DNA of 64,000 bases from JAWLGJ01 sp041685145 (GTDB lineage: Bacteria; Pseudomonadota; Alphaproteobacteria; Rhodospirillales; Magnetospirillaceae). Below the pieces are notes generated by a model, which saw only the letters and a program-made list of their open reading frames with translations, did no database searches and was not told where the DNA came from. How positions within the stretch are numbered: position 1 is the stretch's first letter; each line of letters opens with the position of its first letter. The position numbers and the translations under genes are program-made. Positions 50,708 to 58,054 of this stretch are shown in pieces. The stretch is taken from contig JAWLGJ010000011.1 in assembly GCA_041685145.1 (NCBI GenBank), positions 1-64,000 of the forward strand, written 5' to 3'.

Positions 50708-51501
50708 GCCGCGTTCTCCTCGTCGGCTGCGGCAAGATGGGCGGCGCCCTGCTGGCCGGCTGGCTGGACCGGGGCATGGCCGCCGCCGACGTCTGCGTCG
50801 TCGAGCCGGGACCGGCGGCGGCGGAGTGGGCGGCGCGGGTGCGCGTGGTGGCGGGCGCCGATCAGGTTCCGGCCGATTTCGTTCCCGACGTGGTGATGCT
50901 GGCGGTGAAGCCGCAGGCGATGGCCGAGGTGGTGCCGCTGCACGCCGGGCGGCGGGGGGCGGTGTATCTGTCGATTGCCGCCGGCAAGCCACTGGCGTTT
51001 TTTGAATCGCTGCTGGGCGCGGCGGCGCCGGTGGTGCGGGCGATGCCCAACACCCCGGCGGCGGTGCGGCGCGGCATGACCGTCGCCATCGCCAGCGCCG
51101 CCGTCGATTCCCGGCAGCGCGACCTTTGCCACGGCCTCCTGGAGGCGGTGGGCGAGGTGGCCTGGATCGAGGACGAGGCGCTGATGGACGCCGTCACCGC
51201 CGTTTCCGGCAGCGGCCCGGCCTATGTCTTTCACCTCGTCGAGGCGCTCGCCGAGGCCGGACGCGACGCTGGCCTGCCCGCCGACCTGGCCATGCGCCTG
51301 GCCCGCGCCACCGTCGCCGGCGCCGGCGAGTTGCTGCACGCGGCCGCCGACGACGCCGCCACACTGCGCCGCAACGTCACCAGCCCCGGCGGCACCACGG
51401 CGGCGGCGCTGGAGGTGCTGATGGCCGAGGACGGGCTGCGCGCGCTGATGGCGCGGGCGGTGGCGGCGGCGGCGCGGCGCTCGCGCGAACTGGGCGGCTG
51501 A
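50704..51501 (+). CDS. proC: Pyrroline-5-carboxylate reductase
   Basis: A 265-residue NAD(P)H-dependent enzyme for the last step of proline synthesis. The dinucleotide motif LLVGCGKMGGALLAGW is at the N-terminus, and the signature DAVTAVSGSGPAYVFHLVEALAEAG with NVTSPGGTTAAALEVL is in the C-terminal half. The start is GTG 50704, overlapping the YbjN gene by 4 nt. Confidence 0.96.
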   Translation: MSRVLLVGCGKMGGALLAGWLDRGMAAADVCVVEPGPAAAEWAARVRVVAGADQVPADFVPDVVMLAVKPQAMAEVVPLHAGRRGAVYLSIAAGKPLAFFESLLGAAAPVVRAMPNTPAAVRRGMTVAIASAAVDSRQRDLCHGLLEAVGEVAWIEDEALMDAVTAVSGSGPAYVFHLVEALAEAGRDAGLPADLAMRLARATVAGAGELLHAAADDAATLRRNVTSPGGTTAAALEVLMAEDGLRALMARAVAAAARRSRELGG

Positions 51502-51578
51502 CGCGACGGGTTTTGCGCTGGCGGCGTCGCCTCCTTACCTATAGGGCAGGGCAGGACGGACACGCGGGGCGCCGAGGC

Positions 51579-52205
51579 ATGATCAAGAAAGCCGACATTC
51601 CCGACCACATCATCGACACCACCATGCGGCTGGCCGGCGAGCGTGGCTGGCGCGACCTCTCATTGGCCGAGATCGCCGCCGCCGCCGGGCTGCCGCTGAC
51701 CGAGGTCTATGGGCACTTCGCCGGCAAGGACGCCATCCTCGCCGCCTATGTCGAGCGCCTGAACCGGGCGGTGCTGGCCGCCGATTATGACGAGGACGAG
51801 AACGCCCGCGACCGGTTGTTCGACGCCCTCATGCGCCGCTTCGAAGCGATGCAGCCGCAGCGGCGGGCCGTCCGCGCCGTCCTTGCGGAGTCGCCGCGCG
51901 ACCCCCTGGCGCTGCTGGCCGGCGGGCCGCGTTTCTTGCGCGGCATGGCCCTGGTGCTGGAAGCGGCGGGCCTCAGCACCACCGGCCTGCGCGGCCTGGC
52001 GCGGGTGCAGGCGATGGCGGCCGTCTACGCCTATGCGCTGCGCGCTTGGCTGGCCGACGATTCCCCCGACATGGCCAAGACGATGGCGGCGGTGGACACC
52101 GCCCTGGCGCGCGCCGAAACGGTGGCGCGGCTGTGCGCCGGGCCGCGGCGGGCGCGCGACCGAGGCGAAGCCCCGCCGCCGGCACCGGCGCCGGAAGCGG
52201 GCTGA
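51579..52205 (+). CDS. TetR family transcriptional regulator
   Basis: A 208-residue regulator. The N-terminal helix-turn-helix is RLAGERGWRDLSLAEIAAAAGLPLTEVYGHFAGKDAILAAYVERL. The C-terminal ligand domain is not recognisable and the tail is Pro/Ala/Arg-rich. ATG 51579 is chosen. The upstream pair TTGCGC/TACCTA (51513-51541, 17-bp spacer) is a weak candidate promoter. It lies between proC and the phasin gene and might bind the palindromes beside the phasin promoter, though a PhaR-type regulator encoded elsewhere is the more usual candidate. Confidence 0.85.
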   Translation: MIKKADIPDHIIDTTMRLAGERGWRDLSLAEIAAAAGLPLTEVYGHFAGKDAILAAYVERLNRAVLAADYDEDENARDRLFDALMRRFEAMQPQRRAVRAVLAESPRDPLALLAGGPRFLRGMALVLEAAGLSTTGLRGLARVQAMAAVYAYALRAWLADDSPDMAKTMAAVDTALARAETVARLCAGPRRARDRGEAPPPAPAPEAG

Positions 52206-52206
52206 G

Positions 52207-52272
52207 TGTTGCAGTGCACAAAAAACCATTGACGCGCCCGGCGTCCTCCCCTACCTTTGTTGCAGTGCAACA
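52207..52272 (+). promoter_or_regulatory. Phasin promoter with two palindromic operator copies
   Basis: TTGACG (52229-52234) and TACCTT (52252-52257) are 17 bp apart. A perfect palindrome TGTTGCA-G-TGCAACA covers 52258-52272, at the expected start of transcription. A partial copy with core TTGCAGTGCA (52209-52218) lies just above the -35. The centres are 51 bp apart, about five helical turns. This suits a repressor of PHB genes such as PhaR, which binds TGC/GCA-rich sites. Confidence 0.6.
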
Positions 52273-52296
52273 TAACGCCTGATGTGGAGTTGAGTC

Positions 52297-52728
52297 ATGA
52301 CCAAGGCCGCCGACAGCTTTGCCTTCGATTTCGGCAGATATTTCCAGGACTACGCGGTGCCCAGCGTCGACGTGGAGGCGCTGCTGGCGAGCCAGCGTCG
52401 CAATGTCGCGACCCTGACCGCCGCCAACAAGGTCGCCTATGAGGGCGCGCAGGCGGTGATGCAGCGCCAGGGCGAGATCGTGCGCCAGATGATCGACGAG
52501 AGCACCAAGGCCATGCGCCAGTTCGTCGCCGCCGGCACGCCCCAGGACAAGGCCGCCCAGCAGGCGGAGTTCACCAAGACCGCCTATGAGCACGGCGTCG
52601 CCAATGCCCGCGAACTCGGCGAGTTGGTCACGCGCTGCAACACCGAGGCCTTCGACCTCTTGAACGCGCGCTTCGCGCAGTTCCTGGACGAGGTGCAGGA
52701 GCAGGTCTCCAGCGTCGGCCGCCGCTGA
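52297..52728 (+). CDS. Phasin family protein
   Basis: A 143-residue phasin, which coats polyhydroxyalkanoate granules. The whole protein is helical and Ala/Gln-rich, with FAFDFGRYFQDYAVPSVDVEALLASQRRNVATLTAANKVAYEGAQAVMQRQGEI typical of the Phasin_2 family. TGGAG precedes the ATG by about 7 bp. PHA synthase genes are not in this window. A strong terminator follows. Confidence 0.93.
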   Translation: MTKAADSFAFDFGRYFQDYAVPSVDVEALLASQRRNVATLTAANKVAYEGAQAVMQRQGEIVRQMIDESTKAMRQFVAAGTPQDKAAQQAEFTKTAYEHGVANARELGELVTRCNTEAFDLLNARFAQFLDEVQEQVSSVGRR

Positions 52729-52753
52729 CGCCGCGCCGGCATCGGCAGACCGC

Positions 52754-52786
52754 GACGGCCGGCCCTTGGGCCGGCCGTCGGCGTTT
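52754..52786 (+). terminator. Terminator after the phasin gene
   Basis: A 12-bp perfect inverted repeat (52754-52765 and 52768-52779, GACGGCCGGCCC/GGGCCGGCCGTC) is followed by GGCGTTT. The T-run is short, but the stem is very stable and lies 26 bp past the stop. Confidence 0.65.
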
Positions 52787-52850
52787 AAGGGCCCTGGACG
52801 GCCGCCTGCCGCTCTCGTACCGTGGCGCCAACACAGGTGACAGGTGACGC

Positions 52851-53210
52851 ATGGCAAACGAGGATCCGGCCGCGCCGCCGATCGACTGGGCCGCCTTCCG
52901 GGCGGTGGAGGTGCGCGTCGGCACCGTGGTGGCGGCCGAGCCGTTTCCCGAGGCCCGGCGCCCGGCGCTGAAGCTGCGGGTGGATTTCGGCCCCGGCATC
53001 GGCGAGCGCAAGACCTCGGCGCAGATCACCGCCCGCTATCGCCCCGAGGAGGTCGTCGGACGGCAGGTGGTGGCGGTGGTGAACTTCCCGCCCAAGCAGA
53101 TCGGCCCGTTCATGTCCGAGGTTCTGGTTCTCGGCGTGCCCGACGCCGAGGGCGAGGTGGTGCTGCTGGGGCCGGAGCGGCCGGTTCCCGACGGCGGCCG
53201 CATGTATTGA
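52851..53210 (+). CDS. csaA: tRNA-binding protein / CsaA-like chaperone
   Basis: A 119-residue single OB-fold protein of the CsaA/YgjH type, related to the EMAP-II tRNA-binding domain. It starts IDWAAFRAVEVRVGTVVAAEPFPEARRPALKLRVDFG and continues TSAQITARYRPEEVVGRQVVAVVNFPPKQIGPFMSEVLVLG, the full family pattern. CsaA is linked to protein export and tRNA binding. It is a single gene with the phasin terminator before it. Confidence 0.93.
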   Translation: MANEDPAAPPIDWAAFRAVEVRVGTVVAAEPFPEARRPALKLRVDFGPGIGERKTSAQITARYRPEEVVGRQVVAVVNFPPKQIGPFMSEVLVLGVPDAEGEVVLLGPERPVPDGGRMY

Positions 53211-53222
53211 GGCGGCGGCGAT

Positions 53223-53248
53223 GGAACTTTGTGCGTTGATTTCCTGTC
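53223..53248 (+). promoter_or_regulatory. ECF-type promoter before the DUF4340 gene
   Basis: GGAACTTT (53223-53230), then 14 bp, then TGTC (53245-53248). The same two blocks at the same spacing precede the ECF sigma gene and the DUF4168 gene. The DUF4340 start lies 90 bp downstream. Confidence 0.7.
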
Positions 53249-53338
53249 TTTCCTGGAACGATGGTCCGGCGCTCCGCGCGAAGGTGGCGGAGCGGACGGT
53301 TGATCATGTGTGTCTGGGCTGCGGGAAAGCGGACAACG

Positions 53339-54415
53339 ATGGCGGATAACGAAACGCGGGCGGCCAAGGACGGCCGCCGGGGCGGTCGCGCGTGGGGCGG
53401 CCTGGTGCTGGTGGCCCTGCTGGTGGTGGCGGTCGGCCTGGGCGTGCTGATGTTCGGCGGCACCGACGCCCAGGGGGTGCCGGGCTTCGACGCGGTCGAG
53501 CGCCGAGCGCTGCTGCCGGAGTTGCGCGGCCGCGCCGACGAGGTGGCGGCGGTGACCATCCAGGGCGGCGCCGGCAGTTTCATGCTGCAACGCGGGGAGG
53601 ACGCCTGGCGCCTGCGCGAGCTGGGCGGCTATCCGGCCCGGGCCGGGGCGGCGGAGGAACTCCTCAGCCGCCTGACCGGCCTCGAAGCCGTGTATGTCTC
53701 GGAATCGCGGCAGCCCGATTATCAGGCCCTCCGGGTCGCCGATCCCGGCGCCGAGTCGGGCGCCGGCGTCGGGGTGACGCTGCATGACGGCAGCGGCGAC
53801 GAGATGGGCCGCGTCATCGTCGGCGACCGCCTGGCGACCCCCGGCGGCCAGGTGCTGACCAACACCGTGGTGCGCCAGGATGACGACCCCCGCGCCTGGC
53901 TGGTGGACGCCGATTTCCAGGTGTCGGGGGAGATGGACGCCTGGGCCGACACCCGCATCCTCAACGCCCGGCGCGCCGACGTGCGACGGGTGGCGGTGAC
54001 GGCTCCCGACGGCAACACGCTGGCGGCGCAACGCCAGACGGCGCAGGACGCCTTCCAGATCACCGAGCGCGGCGACCGCTCGCAGGCGGAGGCACTGGCG
54101 GCGGTGGAAATGATGGCCTCGGCCCTGGAGCATCTGACCTTCGAGGGGGTGCGCGCCGTCGAGGAGGTGCCGCTGGAGGGCGATGTGTGGCAGGCGGAAA
54201 TCGCCGTCGCCGACGGCCTCGTCCATCGCGCCTCTCTTTACGAGACCAACGGCACCTTCTGGGCGACCTTCGCCGCCGAGGCCGAGGGCGACGCCGAGGC
54301 GGCCAGCCGTGCCGAGGCGTTCAACGCCCGCCACCAGGGCTGGGCCTACCGGCTGCCGGCCTATGCCGGCGAACGGTTCATCGGCCGCGCGGTGGCGGCC
54401 CGCCAGGAACAATAG
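53339..54415 (+). CDS. DUF4340 domain-containing membrane-anchored protein
   Basis: A 358-residue protein with one N-terminal membrane helix (WGGLVLVALLVVAVGLGVLMFGG) and a large periplasmic DUF4340 domain. The DUF4340 section holds repeated units such as VAAVTIQGGAGSFMLQRGEDAWRLRELGGYPARAGAAEELLSRLTGLEAVYVSESRQPDYQALRVADP. Function is unknown; relatives are often near gliding or transport loci. ATG 53339 is chosen, with ATG 53306 as an alternative. The ECF promoter upstream puts it in the envelope-stress group described here. Confidence 0.85.
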   Translation: MADNETRAAKDGRRGGRAWGGLVLVALLVVAVGLGVLMFGGTDAQGVPGFDAVERRALLPELRGRADEVAAVTIQGGAGSFMLQRGEDAWRLRELGGYPARAGAAEELLSRLTGLEAVYVSESRQPDYQALRVADPGAESGAGVGVTLHDGSGDEMGRVIVGDRLATPGGQVLTNTVVRQDDDPRAWLVDADFQVSGEMDAWADTRILNARRADVRRVAVTAPDGNTLAAQRQTAQDAFQITERGDRSQAEALAAVEMMASALEHLTFEGVRAVEEVPLEGDVWQAEIAVADGLVHRASLYETNGTFWATFAAEAEGDAEAASRAEAFNARHQGWAYRLPAYAGERFIGRAVAARQEQ

Positions 54416-54425
54416 CGGCGGCACG

Positions 54426-54458
54426 AAAAAATGGCCGCGGGCACGGCGCCCGCGGCCA
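54426..54458 (-). terminator. Intrinsic terminator of the DUF4168 gene
   Basis: An 11-bp perfect stem (54432-54442 and 54448-54458) with a 5-nt loop is followed on the minus strand by six T residues. It lies 26 bp past the DUF4168 stop, in the gap convergent with the DUF4340 gene. Confidence 0.85.
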
Positions 54459-54483
54459 ATGTCAGAGGGCGGGAGGAAGAGCC

Positions 54484-54855
54484 CTACTGCGCGTCCTGCA
54501 TGTATTGCGACACCTTCTCGGCGATCTGCTGGTCGCTTTGCGCCGCTTGGTAGATGGTGTTGTAGTCCTGCACCGACAGGCCCTGCTCCTGGACCGCCGA
54601 CACCATCTCCTCCATCGCCTCCTCGCGGACGGTGTTCTGTTCCTCGGGCGTTTCTGCCTCTTCCAGGCGCGGCTGGAAATCGCGGCTGATGTCGCGCACC
54701 TGCAGCGCCGCCAGCGCGTAGGAGCGCAGATCGTCGTCGCTGAAGTTCATCTGCTGCTGCTGCTGCGGAGCCTGCTGGGCCTGGGCCGGCGCCCAAGCCA
54801 TGCCGAGGGCGAGGGCAAAAGCGGCGGCGTAGATCGGAAGTCGTGGCATGTTCAT
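54484..54855 (-). CDS. DUF4168 domain-containing secreted protein
   Basis: A 123-residue periplasmic protein. A signal peptide MNMPRLPIYAAAFALALGMAWAPAQAQ is followed by a Gln-rich linker and the DUF4168 helices (FSDDDLRSYALAALQVRDISRDFQPRLEEAETPEEQNTVREEAMEEMVSAVQEQGLSVQDYNTIYQAAQSD). Function is unknown. ATG 54855 has AAGGTGA 5 bp upstream. Its own ECF promoter lies in the gap divergent from the sigma gene. Confidence 0.88.
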   Translation of the reverse strand: MNMPRLPIYAAAFALALGMAWAPAQAQQAPQQQQQMNFSDDDLRSYALAALQVRDISRDFQPRLEEAETPEEQNTVREEAMEEMVSAVQEQGLSVQDYNTIYQAAQSDQQIAEKVSQYMQDAQ

Positions 54856-54922
54856 GGATCACCTTGCAACCGTGGTCAAAGTCGATGCGGAGGCACCCGC
54901 CGTGGCGGCGCGCCCCATAGAA

Positions 54923-54948
54923 GACAAGCGGTGTGGCCGTAAAGTTCC
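54923..54948 (-). promoter_or_regulatory. ECF-type promoter of the DUF4168 gene
   Basis: On the minus strand GGAACTTT (54941-54948), then 14 bp, then TGTC (54923-54926). It lies 68 bp before the DUF4168 start and points away from the divergent ECF promoter at 55018-55043. Confidence 0.7.
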
Positions 54949-55017
54949 GTACCGTGTTTGGATTTCCTGATTTCGCGCGTTAGCCTGGGCATCGCGCGGC
55001 TTGGCGCGCACGCGGCC

Positions 55018-55043
55018 GGAACTTTTGCCGCGCCCGACCTGTC
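55018..55043 (+). promoter_or_regulatory. ECF-type autoregulatory promoter of the sigma gene
   Basis: GGAACTTT (55018-55025), then 14 bp, then TGTC (55040-55043). It lies 15 bp before the GTG start of the sigma gene, so the leader would be very short and include little of the AAGGA site. Autoregulation by the ECF sigma is the natural reading. Confidence 0.7.
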
Positions 55044-55058
55044 GAAAAGGAAGTTGTT

Positions 55059-55589
55059 GTGACGACGGAGGATTCGGTGGACGAGGTCAAATGGCTCATC
55101 GCGCGCGAGATCCCGCGGTTGCGCCGCTATGCGACCGCGCTGGTCGGCGATGCCGCCGCCGCCGACGACCTCGTCCAGGACTGCCTGGAGCGCGCCCTGC
55201 GCAAGCGGCATCTGTGGACGCGCCGCGGCAGTGTGCGCAACTGGCTGTATCGCATCCTCTACAATGTCTTTGTCAATCAGGGGCACCGGCGCCGGCGCGT
55301 CCGGCTCCAGGTGCAGTTGGAGGACGCTCCCGGCGCGATGGCGCAGGCGCCGCGCCAGGACCAGGGCCTCATTTGCGACGATATCGCCGCGGCCATGGAC
55401 CGCCTGCCCGAGGACCAGCGCGCTGCCATCGTGCTGACGGCGCTGGAGGGGCTGTCCTACGAGGAGGCGGCGGCGGTGCTGGGCATCCGCATCGGCACCC
55501 TGCGCTCGCGCCTGTCGCGCGGGCGTGAAAAACTGCGCGCGCTTTACACCGGCCACGATTCCCGCGTGGCCCTGCGACGGGTGAAATAG
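55059..55589 (+). CDS. ECF RNA polymerase sigma factor
   Basis: A 176-residue extracytoplasmic-function sigma factor. Region 2 is IPRLRRYATALVGDAAAADDLVQDCLERALRKRHLW and region 4 is DRLPEDQRAAIVLTALEGLSYEEAAAVLGIRIGTLRSRLSRGREKLRAL. It belongs with the anti-sigma gene 2 bp downstream. GTG 55059 follows AAGGA. It most likely recognises GGAACTTT-N14-TGTC, seen at its own promoter and two neighbours. Confidence 0.94.
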   Translation: MTTEDSVDEVKWLIAREIPRLRRYATALVGDAAAADDLVQDCLERALRKRHLWTRRGSVRNWLYRILYNVFVNQGHRRRRVRLQVQLEDAPGAMAQAPRQDQGLICDDIAAAMDRLPEDQRAAIVLTALEGLSYEEAAAVLGIRIGTLRSRLSRGREKLRALYTGHDSRVALRRVK

Positions 55590-55591
55590 CC

Positions 55592-56464
55592 ATGCCGCAC
55601 GCCATCGACGACCGTGACCTGCTCGCCTTCGCGGACGGACTGTTGGGCCGCGACCCCGTCCGCCGGGAACTGGTGGAGGCCTATCTGGAAGCGAATCCCG
55701 ACGACGCCGAGCGCGTTGCCGCTTATCGCGGCCAGACCGAGGCGCTGCACCGCCGCTATGGCAGCATCGTCCACGAACCGGTGCCGGCGCGACTGACGGC
55801 GCCGCTGGAACGGCGTCGCGGCGGCGGCGCCGGCTGGCGCCGGGCGGCGGCGGCGGTGCTGCTGTCGGCGGCGGCGGCGGGCGGCGGCTGGCTGGCGGGG
55901 CAGTGGCAGGACGACGACCCCGCCTGGAGCCTGCACGCCTTTCTCGACGAAACCCACCGCGCCTATACCCAGGCGGCGGCGGGCGGGGTGGACGCCCCGC
56001 CCCCGGCGGCGGCCGGCGGCCCCCTCACCTGGCGGTCGGTGAGCCTGATGGCGCCGGACCTGGGGCCGCTGGGCTATCGGCTGGTGGACAAGCGGGCCGG
56101 CGACGGGCCCGACGGCACCGAGATGGCGCGGCTGACCTACGACGCCGGCGACGGCCGGCGCTTTACACTGTTCCTGCGGCCGCGCTGGCGCGATAGCAGC
56201 GCCCCCATCCGCCTGTCGCAGGACGGCGAGGTCTCTTACGCCTACTGGCTGGACGGGCCGCTGGCCTCGGCCGTCGCCTCCCGCCTGCCGCCGTCCGAGA
56301 CGCTGGCGGTGGCCCAGGCGGTGCGCGACGCCATGCGCCCGCCCGCCCCGGCGGCGCCGCGCCCGGTGGCGCCGACGCCGTTGCTGCCGGCGGCGGACGA
56401 CCCGGCGCCGGCGGCGCAGCCGGCGCAGGCCTCGGTGGCGGTGGAGGGCGTCGTCGCCAATTGA
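55592..56464 (+). CDS. Anti-sigma factor, membrane-anchored
   Basis: A 290-residue anti-sigma factor. The cytoplasmic domain DRDLLAFADGLLGRDPVRRELVEAYLEANPDDAERVAAYRGQTEAL matches the anti-sigma domain of ECF systems without the HxxxCxxC zinc motif. A single membrane helix at about 85-105 (AAAAVLLSAAAAGGGWLAG) separates it from a periplasmic part with a DUF-like beta section (EMARLTYDAGDGRRFTLFLRPRW) and a Pro/Ala-rich tail. The arrangement implies signal sensing outside the membrane and release of sigma. Confidence 0.87.
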   Translation: MPHAIDDRDLLAFADGLLGRDPVRRELVEAYLEANPDDAERVAAYRGQTEALHRRYGSIVHEPVPARLTAPLERRRGGGAGWRRAAAAVLLSAAAAGGGWLAGQWQDDDPAWSLHAFLDETHRAYTQAAAGGVDAPPPAAAGGPLTWRSVSLMAPDLGPLGYRLVDKRAGDGPDGTEMARLTYDAGDGRRFTLFLRPRWRDSSAPIRLSQDGEVSYAYWLDGPLASAVASRLPPSETLAVAQAVRDAMRPPAPAAPRPVAPTPLLPAADDPAPAAQPAQASVAVEGVVAN

Positions 56465-56545
56465 GCCCCGGTGCCGCCGGTCTTGGGGGATGATTAACCC
56501 TTGTCGGTCACCATCCCCCGCCTGACTGGCAGGTGGAGAGGCCCG

Positions 56546-56890
56546 GTGCGGATCATGGTGGTGGCGGCCGACGTGCTGCTGGGCACGGCGCTGACAATGT
56601 ATCTGGAGGAGGCGGGCCACGCCGTCGTACTTGCCGAGGGTCCGGATCAGGCCACGCGGCTGCTGGCCGACGAGCCGCCCCAGCTGGCGGTGGTGGACGG
56701 CAGCCCCGCGACGGTGGCCGAGGCCGTGATCGCCGGCCTGCGGCAACGGCGGATCGGGGTCATCCTGCTCACCGACGACGCCGCCGGCACCGACGACGCG
56801 ACCGAATCGCCGCTGCGCCTCGAAAAACCCTTCGAGCCCCGCCGGCTGGCGGCGGCGGTGGCGGAACTGGCCGGCAGCATGTGCGCGTGA
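56546..56890 (+). CDS. Stand-alone receiver-like protein with degenerate acidic pocket
   Basis: A 114-residue CheY-like domain: VRIMVVAADVLLGTALTMYLEEAGHAVVLAEGP, then the phospho-site region LAVVDGS, the Thr region VILLTDD, and the Lys region LRLEKPFEPRRLAAAVAEL. Where receivers normally have an acidic Asp-Asp pair, this has Ala-Ala-Asp, so phosphorylation may be impaired. GTG 56546 follows GGAGAGG with 8-bp spacing; the TTG at 56501 has none. It is convergent with the next response regulator. Confidence 0.75.
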   Translation: MRIMVVAADVLLGTALTMYLEEAGHAVVLAEGPDQATRLLADEPPQLAVVDGSPATVAEAVIAGLRQRRIGVILLTDDAAGTDDATESPLRLEKPFEPRRLAAAVAELAGSMCA

Positions 56891-56912
56891 CCGGCCTTGG
56901 GCCGAGGACGCG

Positions 56913-57908
56913 CTAGGCGCAGGCCGCCGCGGCCTGGGGCGGCGCGGGCGCCGGGCGCGCGGGATCGGGCCGCGTCTGCTGGGCGTAGTCGCTGACGCGG
57001 GCGGAAATCTCCAGCGAGGCTTCGACGACGGCCGCCTCGTGGGCGAAGGTCCGCCCCAGCACCAGCACCACCTTGTCGAGGAGTTCGATGTCGCGGCCGT
57101 GCGGCTTGGCGGCGTCGGCGGCCAGGCGCGCGCAGATGCCCACCAGCGACAGCGCCACCTCGGCCACATGGGCGTAGCGCGATCCGCGCAGCCGCCGCGC
57201 CAGGTCGGTGGCCATGCGCTCCAGGCGATTCAACTCGCCCACCACCTCGACAAGGCTGCCGCTCTCGTCATAGACCTCGCGCAGGCGCGGGACGCACTGC
57301 TCCAGTTCGGTGACGTAGCGGTCGGCCTTCTCGGCGTTGATGCGCGCCGCCACCGTGTCGATGAGGCGCTTCAAGGTGAGGTTGTCGGTGGTGGACAGCG
57401 CCTTGCTTTGCAGGATGTTCGGCACCTCGATCAACGGCAGGCGCTGCCCGGCGTCGCGCGCCTGCTGGCGCCGGTCGGGGCCGATATAGTCGCGCGTCAC
57501 CACGAATGGCTTGCGTTCGCGCGCCAGTGTCTTGATGCGGTCGACCAGCGCCGCCGGCGCCACCGGCTTGACCACGACGTCGTCGACGCCGGCGTCGACC
57601 AGCCGCCGCACGGCCGCCGCCTCCGGCACCGCCAGCAGCGCGATCACCACCAGGAACGGGTTGTCGCCCAGCATCGTGTGGCGCACGTCGCGCACCAGGT
57701 CGCAGACGTCGCCGCCGGGAAGGGCGCTGTCGACGATCAGCAGGTCGACACGTCCGGCGCCCACGAAATCGGCCACGTCGGCAAGCTCGGCGACGTCAAG
57801 AACCGTCCTGAAGCCGGCGCCGAACAAGGCGTCCAGATAGCGCCGCCGCGCCGCCGTGTCCGGCTTTGCCAGCAGCACCCGCACCCTCTCGAAACCCATA
57901 GCCGCCAT
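56913..57908 (-). CDS. Response regulator: receiver plus unknown C-terminal domain (paralog 2)
   Basis: A 331-residue protein. The receiver domain (about 1-125) has VRVLLAKPDTAARRRYLDALFG, phospho-Asp in LLIVDSALPGGDVCDLVRDVR and Lys in DVVVKPVAP. A C-terminal region of about 200 residues begins RKPFVVTRDYIGPDRRQQAR, continues LPLIEVPNILQSKAL, and has helices with YAHVAEVALSLVG. The paralog at 58055-59011 shares these blocks. No DNA-binding or enzymatic motif is visible. GGGGGAGG precedes ATG 57908. The tail is Pro/Ala-rich. Confidence 0.85.
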   Translation of the reverse strand: MAAMGFERVRVLLAKPDTAARRRYLDALFGAGFRTVLDVAELADVADFVGAGRVDLLIVDSALPGGDVCDLVRDVRHTMLGDNPFLVVIALLAVPEAAAVRRLVDAGVDDVVVKPVAPAALVDRIKTLARERKPFVVTRDYIGPDRRQQARDAGQRLPLIEVPNILQSKALSTTDNLTLKRLIDTVAARINAEKADRYVTELEQCVPRLREVYDESGSLVEVVGELNRLERMATDLARRLRGSRYAHVAEVALSLVGICARLAADAAKPHGRDIELLDKVVLVLGRTFAHEAAVVEASLEISARVSDYAQQTRPDPARPAPAPPQAAAACA

Positions 57909-57956
57909 TCTTCCGCCTCCCCCAAGGGAAAAGTGCCGCGCATCCTTTTTTTGCGA

Positions 57957-57985
57957 TTATCAGCAAAGGGGCGGAGGCGTGTCGA
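57957..57985 (-). promoter_or_regulatory. Candidate promoter for the second response regulator
   Basis: On the minus strand TCGACA (57980-57985) and TGATAA (57957-57962) are 17 bp apart, with TGC before the -10. They lie in an unusually AT-rich 146-bp gap that also holds the palindrome AAAGT-T-ACTTT near 58016. Confidence 0.4.
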
Positions 57986-58054
57986 CAAAAATAAGTAATT
58001 GTGAAGATGGGGCTTAAAGTAACTTTATTTACCTAAAATTCGATCCTTATTGCC

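Noticed and set aside
54923..55043. EcfG general-stress promoters (GGAAC-N16-18-CGTT) for the divergent pair
   Set aside because: The -35 fits, but the -10 is TGTC in all three copies and the adjacent gene is an ECF sigma with its own anti-sigma factor. An autoregulated ECF system explains it better.
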